Below are positions 31,473 to 39,009 of a stretch of DNA of 64,000 bases, piece after piece. Positions within the stretch are counted from its first letter, which is position 1, and every line of letters begins with the position of its first letter. The DNA comes from Cupriavidus sp. D39. GTDB lineage: Bacteria > Pseudomonadota > Gammaproteobacteria > Burkholderiales > Burkholderiaceae. The translations under genes and the position numbers were made by a program. The DNA is taken from contig NZ_JAPNLE010000009.1 of assembly GCF_026627925.1 (NCBI RefSeq), positions 1,612,001 to 1,676,000 of the forward strand, in the 5' to 3' direction. Under the pieces are notes generated by a model. The model did not search any database. It had not been told where the DNA came from and worked only from the letters and a program-made list of their open reading frames with translations.

Positions 31473-33462
31473 GCAAACTGCCGGATAAAATTGGGCCTGC
31501 GCATTTCGAGGGAGTGTCTGGCGCCCTGGTCCAGAAGCTGTGCTGACGTCAATGTGGATCTTGTCCTTGAGACGGTCGCTCCCGCTGACAGGCAGGTGCA
31601 GCGATGACCCGAAGACGTAAAAAGTGGAGCGTGCGTCTGGCTTTCGAGCCGAACCGCTATGCCCAAGAGCAGTTGCAAAAGGCTTACGAGCAGATTAGTC
31701 CGATCGAAGCACGCGCGACGGCACAGCCGTCCGCTACGTGGTCTGCAGAGTCCAAGCAAGCGACCATCAAGCGAGGTAGACGATGAGCAAAGCTGCGATG
31801 GTTGCACTCTACGCGCGGGTATCCTCCGAACAGCAAAACAAACGCGGCACCATTGAAAGCCAGATCGCTGCACTGAAGGAGCGTATTTCAGCTGACGGCG
31901 CGCAGATCGTCGACGACATGTGTTTCGTTGACGCTGGCGTGAGCGGTGCGACGCTGATCAGGCCTCAATTGGAGCGCCTCAGGGACTGTGCCGCGCTCGG
32001 TACGATCGATCAGCTGTACATCCTGTCACCGGACCGGCTGGCGCGCAAATATGCGCACCAGGCGCTGCTGATGGAAGAGTTCTCCGCCTGCGGTGTCCAG
32101 GTGGTCTTCCTCAATCACGCGATCGGTACGACGCCGGAAGAGTCGCTGCTATTGCAGATGCAGGGCATGATCGCAGAATACGAACGGGCGAAGATCGCCG
32201 AGCGTCACCGTCGTGGCAAGCTTCACGGCGCAAAACGCGGCAGTGTCAATGTCCTGTCCGGGGCGCCCTACGGCTACCGCTACATTCGCCGGCAACTCGA
32301 CGGAACGCCGGCCCGGTACGTTATCGAACTGCCCCAGGCTGCAACGGTCCGGGCGATCTTCCAGTGGGTGGGGATGGACCGCCTGAGCATAGGGGATGTG
32401 GTACGCCGCCTTGCCGAGTCGGGTACCGTGACAGCGTCGGGCAAGCCATACTGGGACCGTAGTGTGGTGTGGGGCATATTGCGCAATCCTGCGTACATGG
32501 GGCGAGCTGCGTTCGGCAAGACGCAGTCGCGCGATCACCTGCAGGTACGCGTGCGCGCCCAGCGCCACAGTGCTGACGTGCCCAGAAAGCCGTACTCGAC
32601 AACACGAACCGAACCGCAGGACTGGATCGAGATTCCGGTGCCGGCCATCGTGAGCGAGGGGCTGTTCCAGGCGGCTCAGGAACAGCTTGCCGAGAACCGC
32701 AAGCTGGCGCGCCAGAGGCGCGAGAGTGCACCGCTACGCCTGCTGCAAGGGTTGACGGTATGCGGCGAGTGCCATTACGCCTATTACGCCAAGAAGGTGA
32801 GCAAGGTTGCAGCTAAGGGGCATCAGCGGGACTACGCCTATTACCGCTGTGTTGGGACTGATGCCTACCGTTTCGGTGGCCACCGCATCTGTGACAATCT
32901 GCAGGTACGAACAGACAGGCTCGATGAGCTGGTATGGCAGCAGGTTGTGGAATTGCTCAGTCATCCAGAACGCTTGAAGAGCGAATATGAGCGTCGACTG
33001 GATATGATGGAGCGCAACGAGAAGAGTGCCTTCGACACAAGCAACCTTGAAAAGCAGCGGCTGCAGCTGGAGAAGGGAAAGTCCCGGCTGATCGATAGCT
33101 ATGCGGACGGCATCCTCGATAAGTCCGACTTCGAACCGAAGATGCAGCAGTTGAGGAATCGGCTTGAGCAGATTGACCAGCAGATCCTTGAATCCAGGCA
33201 GCAAGGCGCGGTGCAAAGCGAGCTGTTTCTGGTCATCAATCGGATCGAGGAATTTGCAGGCGCCGTCACCGAAAAACTGGACACGATTGATCTTGAGACA
33301 AAGCGCAGGATCGTATTGGGTCTGGTCAAGCGCGTCGAAATCCACAAGGATGAAATCGTCGTTGTGTTCAGGGTTGACCCACAGCCTGGGGCTTTTGACA
33401 GCGAAAACTCGAATGATTCAGACGACGGAGTGAAAAGTATGCAACGTTGTAAGCGGCGTAAT
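31455..33462 (+). mobile_element. Serine-recombinase element inserted into the reverse transcriptase gene
   Basis: A 2,008-bp insertion with the dinucleotide AT at both ends (31453-31454 and 33461-33462). Deleting it joins GGCGGGGTGAT to CAGTCCATTG, which restores the codons for QGGVISPLL of the host reverse transcriptase. Joining its own ends gives a site with imperfect dyad symmetry about AT (10 of 14 positions), as expected for the attP of a large serine recombinase. Its two genes are on the strand opposite the intron. Confidence 0.85.
31604..31786 (+). CDS. Small basic protein encoded before the serine recombinase
   Basis: 60 residues, strongly basic at both ends (MTRRRKKWSVRLAFEPNRY at the N-terminus, KRGRR at the C-terminus). 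Its stop overlaps the recombinase ATG by four bases (ATGA), so the two are translationally coupled. No function is established to my knowledge. A DNA-binding or directionality-factor role is a guess from size, charge and position. Confidence 0.7.
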   Translation: MTRRRKKWSVRLAFEPNRYAQEQLQKAYEQISPIEARATAQPSATWSAESKQATIKRGRR

Positions 33463-33534
33463 CACCCCGCCTTGCGGAGTGCCTCTATCCCGAGCAACCA
33501 ATTCCCCGGTTTGCTTCTGCACCGGGCTCTCTAG
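31783..33534 (+). CDS. Large serine site-specific recombinase
   Basis: 583 residues as read. The resolvase catalytic domain has Ser14 in YARVSSEQQ, LSPDRLARK and the E-x2-ER-x3-AER helix. The recombinase domain (about 165-300) ends in WGILRNPAYMGRAAFGK, and a zinc ribbon follows with CGECHYAYYAKK and YRCVGTDAYRFGGHRICDN. A long coiled coil (about 400-470) is the expected control motif. The last 23 residues (after RRN) are read from host intron DNA beyond the right junction. In a circular form the frame would continue about 50 residues to a TGA at 31605-31607. Confidence 0.93.
   Translation: MSKAAMVALYARVSSEQQNKRGTIESQIAALKERISADGAQIVDDMCFVDAGVSGATLIRPQLERLRDCAALGTIDQLYILSPDRLARKYAHQALLMEEFSACGVQVVFLNHAIGTTPEESLLLQMQGMIAEYERAKIAERHRRGKLHGAKRGSVNVLSGAPYGYRYIRRQLDGTPARYVIELPQAATVRAIFQWVGMDRLSIGDVVRRLAESGTVTASGKPYWDRSVVWGILRNPAYMGRAAFGKTQSRDHLQVRVRAQRHSADVPRKPYSTTRTEPQDWIEIPVPAIVSEGLFQAAQEQLAENRKLARQRRESAPLRLLQGLTVCGECHYAYYAKKVSKVAAKGHQRDYAYYRCVGTDAYRFGGHRICDNLQVRTDRLDELVWQQVVELLSHPERLKSEYERRLDMMERNEKSAFDTSNLEKQRLQLEKGKSRLIDSYADGILDKSDFEPKMQQLRNRLEQIDQQILESRQQGAVQSELFLVINRIEEFAGAVTEKLDTIDLETKRRIVLGLVKRVEIHKDEIVVVFRVDPQPGAFDSENSNDSDDGVKSMQRCKRRNHPALRSASIPSNQFPGLLLHRAL
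33443..33480. other. Right attachment junction of the serine-recombinase element
   Basis: Element side (plus strand) TTGTAAGCGGCGTA, core AT (33461-33462), host side CACCCCGCCTTGCGG. The host side encodes RGTPQGGV on the minus strand. Confidence 0.75.
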
Positions 33535-34182
33535 CCAGCGTCTAATGTAGAGTCGTACCCATGGCTCCGTGACATGCTTTTCTACCGCACGCCTGAGAAG
33601 CTCGTGGTCGATGGTGTCAAAGAAGGATTTCAAGTCAATATCGACTACCCAATCGTAGCGCCAACAGTTCCTTCTCGCTTGCGCCACAGCTTGCTTCGCC
33701 GATTTGTTCGGCCGATAACCGAACGATGATGCATGGAATATCGCATCGATTCTCGGCTCCACCATTAACTTGACCGCCATCTGCGCCACTCGGTCAGTGA
33801 TGGTCGGTATCCCGAGAGGACGAAACCCGCTCCCCTTCGGAATCAGCACCTCTTTGACCGGCTGGGGAAAATAACTCCCCGAACTCATTCGATTCCACAG
33901 GGCGTATAGATTCCTTGCCAAACGATTTCGGAAGATTTCAATACTTTCGCTGTCCACGCCCGGCCCGCCTTGATTGGCGGCCACACGCTTCCAGGCTTCC
34001 CAAATCAACCGCTTGGGTATCTCGAACGACTTGGCGTCGACCCTGGAATCCTCCCGCATCGCGGTTGTTCTATGGTCTCTGCCGGACAAGGTCATGCCTT
34101 CGCTCCAGAGGTCATACAACCCTTTCACCGCTACTACGCATGACTCCGCCCCTGTGCCTCGCATTGGTACTCTGACTCTCAC
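33461..34182 (-). pseudogene. Group II intron reverse transcriptase/maturase, 5' part
   Basis: About 240 residues ending at QGGVI, where the recombinase element enters. RT-0 to RT-4 are present: YFPQPVKEVLIPKGSGFRPLG, the SSFGYRPNKSAKQAV block, DIDLKSFFDTIDHELL with the first catalytic Asp, and RGTPQGG. The intact protein would have about 464 residues. Starts upstream of MRVRVPMRG are not excluded. Confidence 0.9.
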
Positions 34183-34578
34183 GGGTTCTCCGCTTGAGTT
34201 TCTCCCTTAGCATCGAGACGACAGGTTCCCAAGTTCCGTATCCATGCCTGCAGGAAGGTCGCGCCATCTCTATGCCGGATGCCGTCAGACCCACCTCCAG
34301 GTTGCCGTCTGACTTATCCCGAGGTGTTGTCGAGCCCTCGGTTTTGACATCATTGCAATTCTCGACACTTCTTCGATGGTTCACTTGCGTTCGCCTCCTC
34401 CTTGCCTACCTGACGAGATTCATCCCGCCTTTTCCCTTGACGCTCACCACAACCGCTCTTAACGGCTGCAGCTCAGGGTGGTTTGGTATCACCGCCTGAT
34501 CGGCGAAACCGAGGGGCCTACCCTCATCACAGATACAGCATGTACGACGACGTACTGTCGCTTTCCTTCTTGGCACAC
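34183..34578 (-). ncRNA. Group II intron 5' region (domain I and following)
   Basis: About 400 bp from the GTGTG end of the intron to its protein start, without a gene. It should fold into domains I to III, including the exon-binding loops. Short open frames here are not genes. Confidence 0.7.
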
Positions 34579-34627
34579 CGACAAGTATCCTGACATGGAG
34601 GGCTCGTAAAGAAAAGTGACATCTCAC

Positions 34628-34716
34628 ACGTTCTAAAACGGCCAACACCGCCCAGCCGCGCCAGCAGCTAGAAGCATCAAAACCCCGCCCACAAGAGACC
34701 CACCCGCGTCAGCGGG
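34628..34716. repeat. Right arm of the ~170-bp palindrome
   Basis: Starts with the second ACGT copy (34628-34631) and continues as the reverse complement of 28976-29059. The empty site would read TTTTAGAACGTTCTAAAA at its centre. Confidence 0.88.
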
Positions 34717-34809
34717 CCACAAGCCATACACATCGCACACTTCCTCCAACATACAATTCCCGCTCCAATCTCAACAGACTTTGCGAACGAATCAGCGGAA
34801 CGAGATACA

Positions 34810-34890
34810 AGCTGCTGGCGCGGCTAGGCGGGGTTGGCCGTTTACGCGAATGGAGACATTTCCAGGCTTCTAGCCCCGCTGACGCGGAGG
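34810..34890. repeat. Third copy of the REP-like intergenic sequence
   Basis: Contains AGCTGCTGGCGCGGCTAGGC and, further on, CTTCTAGCCCCGCTGACGCG. Both are close to segments of the palindrome arms, in the orientation of the left arm. It indicates a dispersed intergenic repeat family. Confidence 0.7.
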
Positions 34891-34918
34891 TGTCGCTTGC
34901 CCCCATTCAACCAACCCC

Positions 34919-34946
34919 AATTCACGGCCTATAATTCACGGCCTAT
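34919..34946. repeat. 14-bp tandem duplication at the ccoS stop
   Basis: AATTCACGGCCTAT occurs twice in tandem. The stop codon of ccoS (34936-34938) lies in the second copy, so the duplication does not alter the protein. Confidence 0.85.
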
Positions 34947-35082
34947 CGTTATCAAGAAGAATCGCCTCCCCCGGCCGATCAAGATCATCATACTGTCCCG
35001 CATGCAGCGCCCACCAAAGCGCGCCCGCAATCACGGCAACCAGCACCAGGCTCATCGGCACCAGCAGGTAGAGCATGTCCAT
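34936..35082 (-). CDS. ccoS: cbb3 oxidase maturation protein CcoS
   Basis: 48 residues with one membrane helix near the start (MLYLLVPMSLVLVAVIAGAL), followed by the family signature WALHAGQYDDLDRPGEAIL. CcoS is needed for cofactor insertion into the oxidase. It overlaps or abuts ccoI. The start at 35082 is four bases from the ccoI stop. Confidence 0.9.
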   Translation of the reverse strand: MDMLYLLVPMSLVLVAVIAGALWWALHAGQYDDLDRPGEAILLDNDRP

Positions 35083-35086
35083 GGCG

Positions 35087-37645
35087 TCAGTCTCCGGGCT
35101 TGCCGGCGCGCAGCAGGCGCCAGGCATTGGCCACCACCAGCAGCGACGACACCGACATGCCGATGCCCGCCATCCAGGCGGTGACATAGCCGGTTGCCGC
35201 CAGCGGGATGGCGATCACGTTGTAGGCAAAGGCCCAGGCCAGGTTCTGGCGCACCACGCGACGCGTGCGGCGGGCCATCTTCAGCGCGTTCGCGATCTCC
35301 GCCACGCGGCCATGGGCCAGCACGGCGTCGGCGCCCGCCTGCGCCAGCGGCGCGCCGCTGCCGATGGCGATCGAGACTTGCGCCTGTGCCAGCACCGGCG
35401 CATCGTTGATGCCGTCGCCCACCGCCAGCACCACGGCGCCGCCGCGCTGCAGGTGCGCCACGTACTCGCGCTTGCCTTCAGGCGTGACGCCGCCCTCGCG
35501 GCGCGGGATCTGGAAATGATCGGCCCACCAGCCGACCGTGGCCGGCGTATCGCCCGACACGAGATGGCAGCGCACGCCAAGCGCGCGCAGCTCGCTGAGC
35601 AAGCGCGCGGATTGCTCGCGCGCGACATCGGCCAGCGCGAACACCGCCAGCGCGCCGGCAGCACTGCCTAGCCACACCAGCGTGGCGCCGCGGCGCTCGC
35701 TGCCGGCAAGCTCGGCGTTTGGGCCGCCGGCATTGCCGTGCTCGCACAGCGCGTCGACGAACTCGCGACGGCCAAGGCGGTAACGCCGCCCATCCACTTC
35801 GGCTTCGAGGCCCTGCCCTGGCACGTTGCGCATGGCGTCGATGGCAAGCGTCTCGTGCGCAAGGCCTTGCGCCTGCGCAGCCTCCACGATGCCCCGGGCG
35901 ATCGGGTGCTCGCCGGAGCGTTCCATGGCCGCAGCCAGCCGCAGGCTGGCTGCGGCATCGGCATCGCCCAAGGGCTGCGTGCGCACCAGCGCGAAACGCC
36001 CTTGCGTGAGCGTGCCGGTCTTGTCGAGCATCACGTCCGTGACGCTGGCCAGGGTCTCCAGCGCGTGGCCGCGCGTCAGCAGCAAGCCACGGCGCGACAG
36101 CGCGGCCCCGGCCGCGGCCAGCGCCGCTGGCGTGGCCAGCGAAAGCGCGCACGGGCAGCTCACCACCAGCACGGCCACCGTCACCAGCAACGCACGCGCG
36201 GGATCGATCCATGCCCACCAGACGGCGCCGGTCACGGCCGCCAGCACCAGCAGGATGGCGACGAACCAGCCCGCCACGCGGTCGGCCACCGTGGCCAGGC
36301 GCGGCTTCTCCGCCAGCGCGCGGTCCAGCACGGCGACGATCTCTGCCAGCCGGGTGCCCGCCCCTACCTTGGTCACGCGCAGCTCGAGCGGACTCGTGGT
36401 ATTGAAGCAGCCTGCCAGCACAGCGTCGCCGATGCCGCGCGGCACCGGCCGGCTCTCGCCGGTCAGCATGGACTCATCGAGCTCACCCGCGCCAGCGATC
36501 ACCGTGGCATCGGCGGGCACTACCTCGCCCGCCTTCACGCGGATCAGGTCGCCGGGGCGCAGGCGCGCCACCGGCACCCGCTCGCCCACGCCGCCCTCGG
36601 CCCGCAAACGCTCGCAGGTGGCGGGCAACTGCCGCGCCAGCATCTCGGCGCCACTGCGCGATGCCTGGCGCACGCGCAGCTCCAGGTAGCGTGCCAGCAG
36701 CAGGAACGCCACGAACATGGTGACGGAATCAAAGTACACCTCGCCGGTGCCGCGCAGCGTCGCCACGGTGCTGGCGATAAAGCCTGCGCCCACGCCCAGC
36801 GCCACCGGCACGTCCATGCCCAGGTGGCGCTGCCTCAGGCCGCGCCACGCACCGGCGAAGATCGGCGAAGCCGAGTACAACACGACGGGCAAGGTCAGCA
36901 CCAGGCTGGCCCAGCGCATCAGTTGCAACTGGCCGGGATCGATGGCGGCTTCATGGGTGTAGATGGGCCATGCGTACATCATCACCTGCATCATGCCGAG
37001 CATGGCCACCGCCATGCGCATCAGCAAGCCACGGCGCGCATGGCGGTCCTGCCGGTCCGAGCGCGAGACCTCGAACGGCCACGCCAGGTAGCCGATGCCA
37101 GCCAGCGCGCCGAGCAAGGCGGAGACCGGCTGTTCTGCCGCGCGCCAGCGCACCACCACGCGGCGCGTCGCCACATTGGCGATCACCGATTCCACGCCGG
37201 GCAGGCTGCCCAGGTGCTGCTCGATCAGCCAGGCGCAGGCGGCGCAGCGGATATTCTCCGGCGCCAGGGTGATCTCGGCCCGGCGTTCGTCCAGCGGGCG
37301 CACGAACTGGGCCCGCAATTCCTCGGTGTCGTAGGCGGCCCAGACGGGCTCGGCCTCGCGCCGCGCCGCGTCGTCGATCGGCCGGGCAAAGCGGGCCTGG
37401 TCGCCATAGAGATGGCCGAACCCGGCTGCGTGCAGGGTCTGCGCCAGGGCCTGGCAGCCACCGCAGCAAAAAGCCTGTTCCTCGCCATTGATGCTGGCAT
37501 GCAAGGACGGCTCGCCGGACGCGAGCGGCTGTCCACAGTGGAAGCAGCCCACGCGCCCGGCGGCCGCAGGCACGCCGCTTGCGCGTGCAAGCGGCGGATT
37601 GGGCAAGGAGCGGGCAGGATAGGCTGGGGCTGGGGAAGTCGGCAT
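35087..37645 (-). CDS. ccoI: Copper P1B-type ATPase CcoI (FixI)
   Basis: 852-residue membrane ATPase that exports copper for cbb3 oxidase assembly. An N-terminal Cys-rich segment (CFHCGQPL, CCGGCQAL) and a heavy-metal domain with CAACAWLIEQ precede eight helices. The membrane metal site is SCPCALSLATP. Phosphorylation occurs at DKTGTLTQG, and GDGINDAPVLAQA is the hinge. The TGES-type actuator motif reads MLTGESRPV. An FNR box lies about 55 bp upstream. Confidence 0.95.
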   Translation of the reverse strand: MPTSPAPAYPARSLPNPPLARASGVPAAAGRVGCFHCGQPLASGEPSLHASINGEEQAFCCGGCQALAQTLHAAGFGHLYGDQARFARPIDDAARREAEPVWAAYDTEELRAQFVRPLDERRAEITLAPENIRCAACAWLIEQHLGSLPGVESVIANVATRRVVVRWRAAEQPVSALLGALAGIGYLAWPFEVSRSDRQDRHARRGLLMRMAVAMLGMMQVMMYAWPIYTHEAAIDPGQLQLMRWASLVLTLPVVLYSASPIFAGAWRGLRQRHLGMDVPVALGVGAGFIASTVATLRGTGEVYFDSVTMFVAFLLLARYLELRVRQASRSGAEMLARQLPATCERLRAEGGVGERVPVARLRPGDLIRVKAGEVVPADATVIAGAGELDESMLTGESRPVPRGIGDAVLAGCFNTTSPLELRVTKVGAGTRLAEIVAVLDRALAEKPRLATVADRVAGWFVAILLVLAAVTGAVWWAWIDPARALLVTVAVLVVSCPCALSLATPAALAAAGAALSRRGLLLTRGHALETLASVTDVMLDKTGTLTQGRFALVRTQPLGDADAAASLRLAAAMERSGEHPIARGIVEAAQAQGLAHETLAIDAMRNVPGQGLEAEVDGRRYRLGRREFVDALCEHGNAGGPNAELAGSERRGATLVWLGSAAGALAVFALADVAREQSARLLSELRALGVRCHLVSGDTPATVGWWADHFQIPRREGGVTPEGKREYVAHLQRGGAVVLAVGDGINDAPVLAQAQVSIAIGSGAPLAQAGADAVLAHGRVAEIANALKMARRTRRVVRQNLAWAFAYNVIAIPLAATGYVTAWMAGIGMSVSSLLVVANAWRLLRAGKPGD

Positions 37646-37697
37646 CGGGACTCATTTTTTACCAACTGCATGGTAAGAGTCCCGGTGGCAAGCCGCC

Positions 37698-37711
37698 TTG
37701 ATACAGATCAA
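37698..37711. promoter_or_regulatory. FNR box upstream of ccoI
   Basis: TTGATACAGATCAA, a perfect match to TTGAT-N4-ATCAA, 53-66 bp before the ccoI start. It gives ccoIS its own oxygen-responsive control, separate from ccoN. Confidence 0.87.
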
Positions 37712-37754
37712 GCGGGAGGCTGGGCGGCGCATGGCGCGCCGCTTGCGCAGGGCT

Positions 37755-38852
37755 TCAGGTCAGCGAGGTGTCGACCGTGCGGCGTGGCGCTTCCAGGTAT
37801 TCGCGCGACTGCATCTCGATGATGCGCGACACCGTGCGGCTGAACTCGTTGGCCATCTGGCCTTCGGTGTAGAGTTCGTCCGCCGGCACTTCCGCCGAGA
37901 TCAGCAGCTTGACCTTGTGGTCATAGAACACGTCGATCAGCCAGGTGAAGCGGCGGGCCTCGGACGACATGCGGGGCGTCATCTTGGGCACGTCGGAGAG
38001 GATCACCGTGTGGAACTCGGTGGCGAGCTCGAGGTAGTCGTTCTGCGAACGCGGGCCGCCGCACAGCGTATTGAAATCGAACCAGACCACCCCGCCCGCC
38101 TTGCGCAGCGCACGCAGTTCACGGTGCTCGATATGCAGGATGGGGGATTCGTCAGCCACACCGGCAATGCTGGTAAAGGCGTGACGCAGGGCCGAGCTGG
38201 CCTCGGGCCCCAGCGGCGTGTGATAGGCATCCACCTGCTCCAGCGCGCGCTTGCGGTAGTCGATGCCGGCGTCCACATTGAGCACGTCGAGCTTTTGCTG
38301 TAGCAGCGCGATTGCCGGCAGCACGCGGTCCTGGTGCAGGCCGTCCGGGTACAGGAGGTCCGGCCGGTAGTTGGAGGTCATCACGAACTGCACGCCGTTC
38401 TCGAACATCTGCTGCAACAGGCGGTGCAGGATCATCGCATCGGCCACGTCGCTGACGTGGAACTCATCGAAGCAGATCAGGCGAAACCGCCGCGCAATGC
38501 GCTTGGCCAGTTCATCCAGCGGATCCGGGCGCCCGCGCAGCTCTTCGAGCTGGCGATGCACCTCGCGCATGAACTCGTGAAAGTGCAGCCGCGTCTTGCG
38601 GACCACCGGCACGCAGGTATAGAAGCTGTCCATCAGGAAGGACTTGCCGCGCCCTACCCCGCCCCACAGGTACACGCCCTTGGGCACGTCCGGGTGCACC
38701 AGCAGTTTTTTCAGCGTGCTGTTGCGCCGGCTCTTGTAGGCCACCCACTCGTCATAGCATTGCTGCAGGCGCTCGACGGCGCGCAACTGCGCGGGGTCGG
38801 TGGTGTAGCCGCGTTGCTTCAGTTCCTGCTCGTAGTACTCACGGACGTTCAT
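37755..38852 (-). CDS. zapE: Cell division protein ZapE (AFG1-like ATPase)
   Basis: 365-residue AAA-type ATPase reported to modulate FtsZ under stress. Walker A is GGVGRGKSFLMD, Walker B is LICFDEFHVSDVADAM, and the sensor region is FVMTSNYRPDLLYPDGLHQD. The FYDHKVKLLISAE segment near the C-terminus is typical. It is near, and downstream of, lpdA on the same strand. Confidence 0.93.
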   Translation of the reverse strand: MNVREYYEQELKQRGYTTDPAQLRAVERLQQCYDEWVAYKSRRNSTLKKLLVHPDVPKGVYLWGGVGRGKSFLMDSFYTCVPVVRKTRLHFHEFMREVHRQLEELRGRPDPLDELAKRIARRFRLICFDEFHVSDVADAMILHRLLQQMFENGVQFVMTSNYRPDLLYPDGLHQDRVLPAIALLQQKLDVLNVDAGIDYRKRALEQVDAYHTPLGPEASSALRHAFTSIAGVADESPILHIEHRELRALRKAGGVVWFDFNTLCGGPRSQNDYLELATEFHTVILSDVPKMTPRMSSEARRFTWLIDVFYDHKVKLLISAEVPADELYTEGQMANEFSRTVSRIIEMQSREYLEAPRRTVDTSLT

Positions 38853-38949
38853 GCTGACTGCTTGCCCTGGATGCCGGGAGGCGCCGGCTTGAATGAGGAT
38901 CGGGGCGCGTGACAGGGCAAACTCCCCTGCCCGCCCCGAAAGCGAAAAC

Positions 38950-38973
38950 GGCGCGCCGCTGTGGCGGCGCGCC
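38950..38973 (-). terminator. Terminator after lpdA
   Basis: Stem GGCGCGCCGC / GCGGCGCGCC with a four-base loop; on the minus strand it is followed by GTTTTC. It lies about 35 bp after the lpdA stop. Confidence 0.75.
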
Positions 38974-39009
38974 GGTACTCAACAATACGAAGGCTTAAGC
39001 CTTGAAACC

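Larger units (their letters stand above)
30717..34578 (-). mobile_element. Group II intron inside the IS3 terminal repeat
   Basis: The 5' end reads GTGTGCC and the 3' end CTCGAC, fitting the GUGUG...AY rule. Joining the flanks gives TTGTCG/CCTC, which matches the intact opposite terminal repeat of the IS, so both splice points are supported independently. Without the nested recombinase element the intron is about 1.85 kb, normal for bacteria. It carries a reverse transcriptase/maturase gene (interrupted) and a typical domain V. It lies on the same strand as the transposase. Confidence 0.9.
29064..34627 (-). mobile_element. IS3-family insertion sequence, interrupted by a group II intron
   Basis: Ends start GTGAGATGTCAC and are inverted repeats of about 57 bp. 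The first 22 bp are identical, and the match continues (TTGTCGCCTC) across the intron insertion point. The element is flanked by the direct repeat ACGT. Without the intron it is about 1.7 kb. It carries a two-frame transposase with a DDE domain. It lies exactly at the centre of a palindrome between ccoS and ccoN. Confidence 0.85.

Noticed and set aside
31301..31873. Minus-strand frame of 190 codons across the left recombinase junction
   Set aside because: It is out of frame with the reverse transcriptase and overlaps the recombinase genes; no family features.
33461..34182. Reverse transcriptase as a retron or diversity-generating element
   Set aside because: RT-0 block, maturase region, domain V and GTGTG end show a group II intron. 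No msr/msd or template/variable repeats are present.
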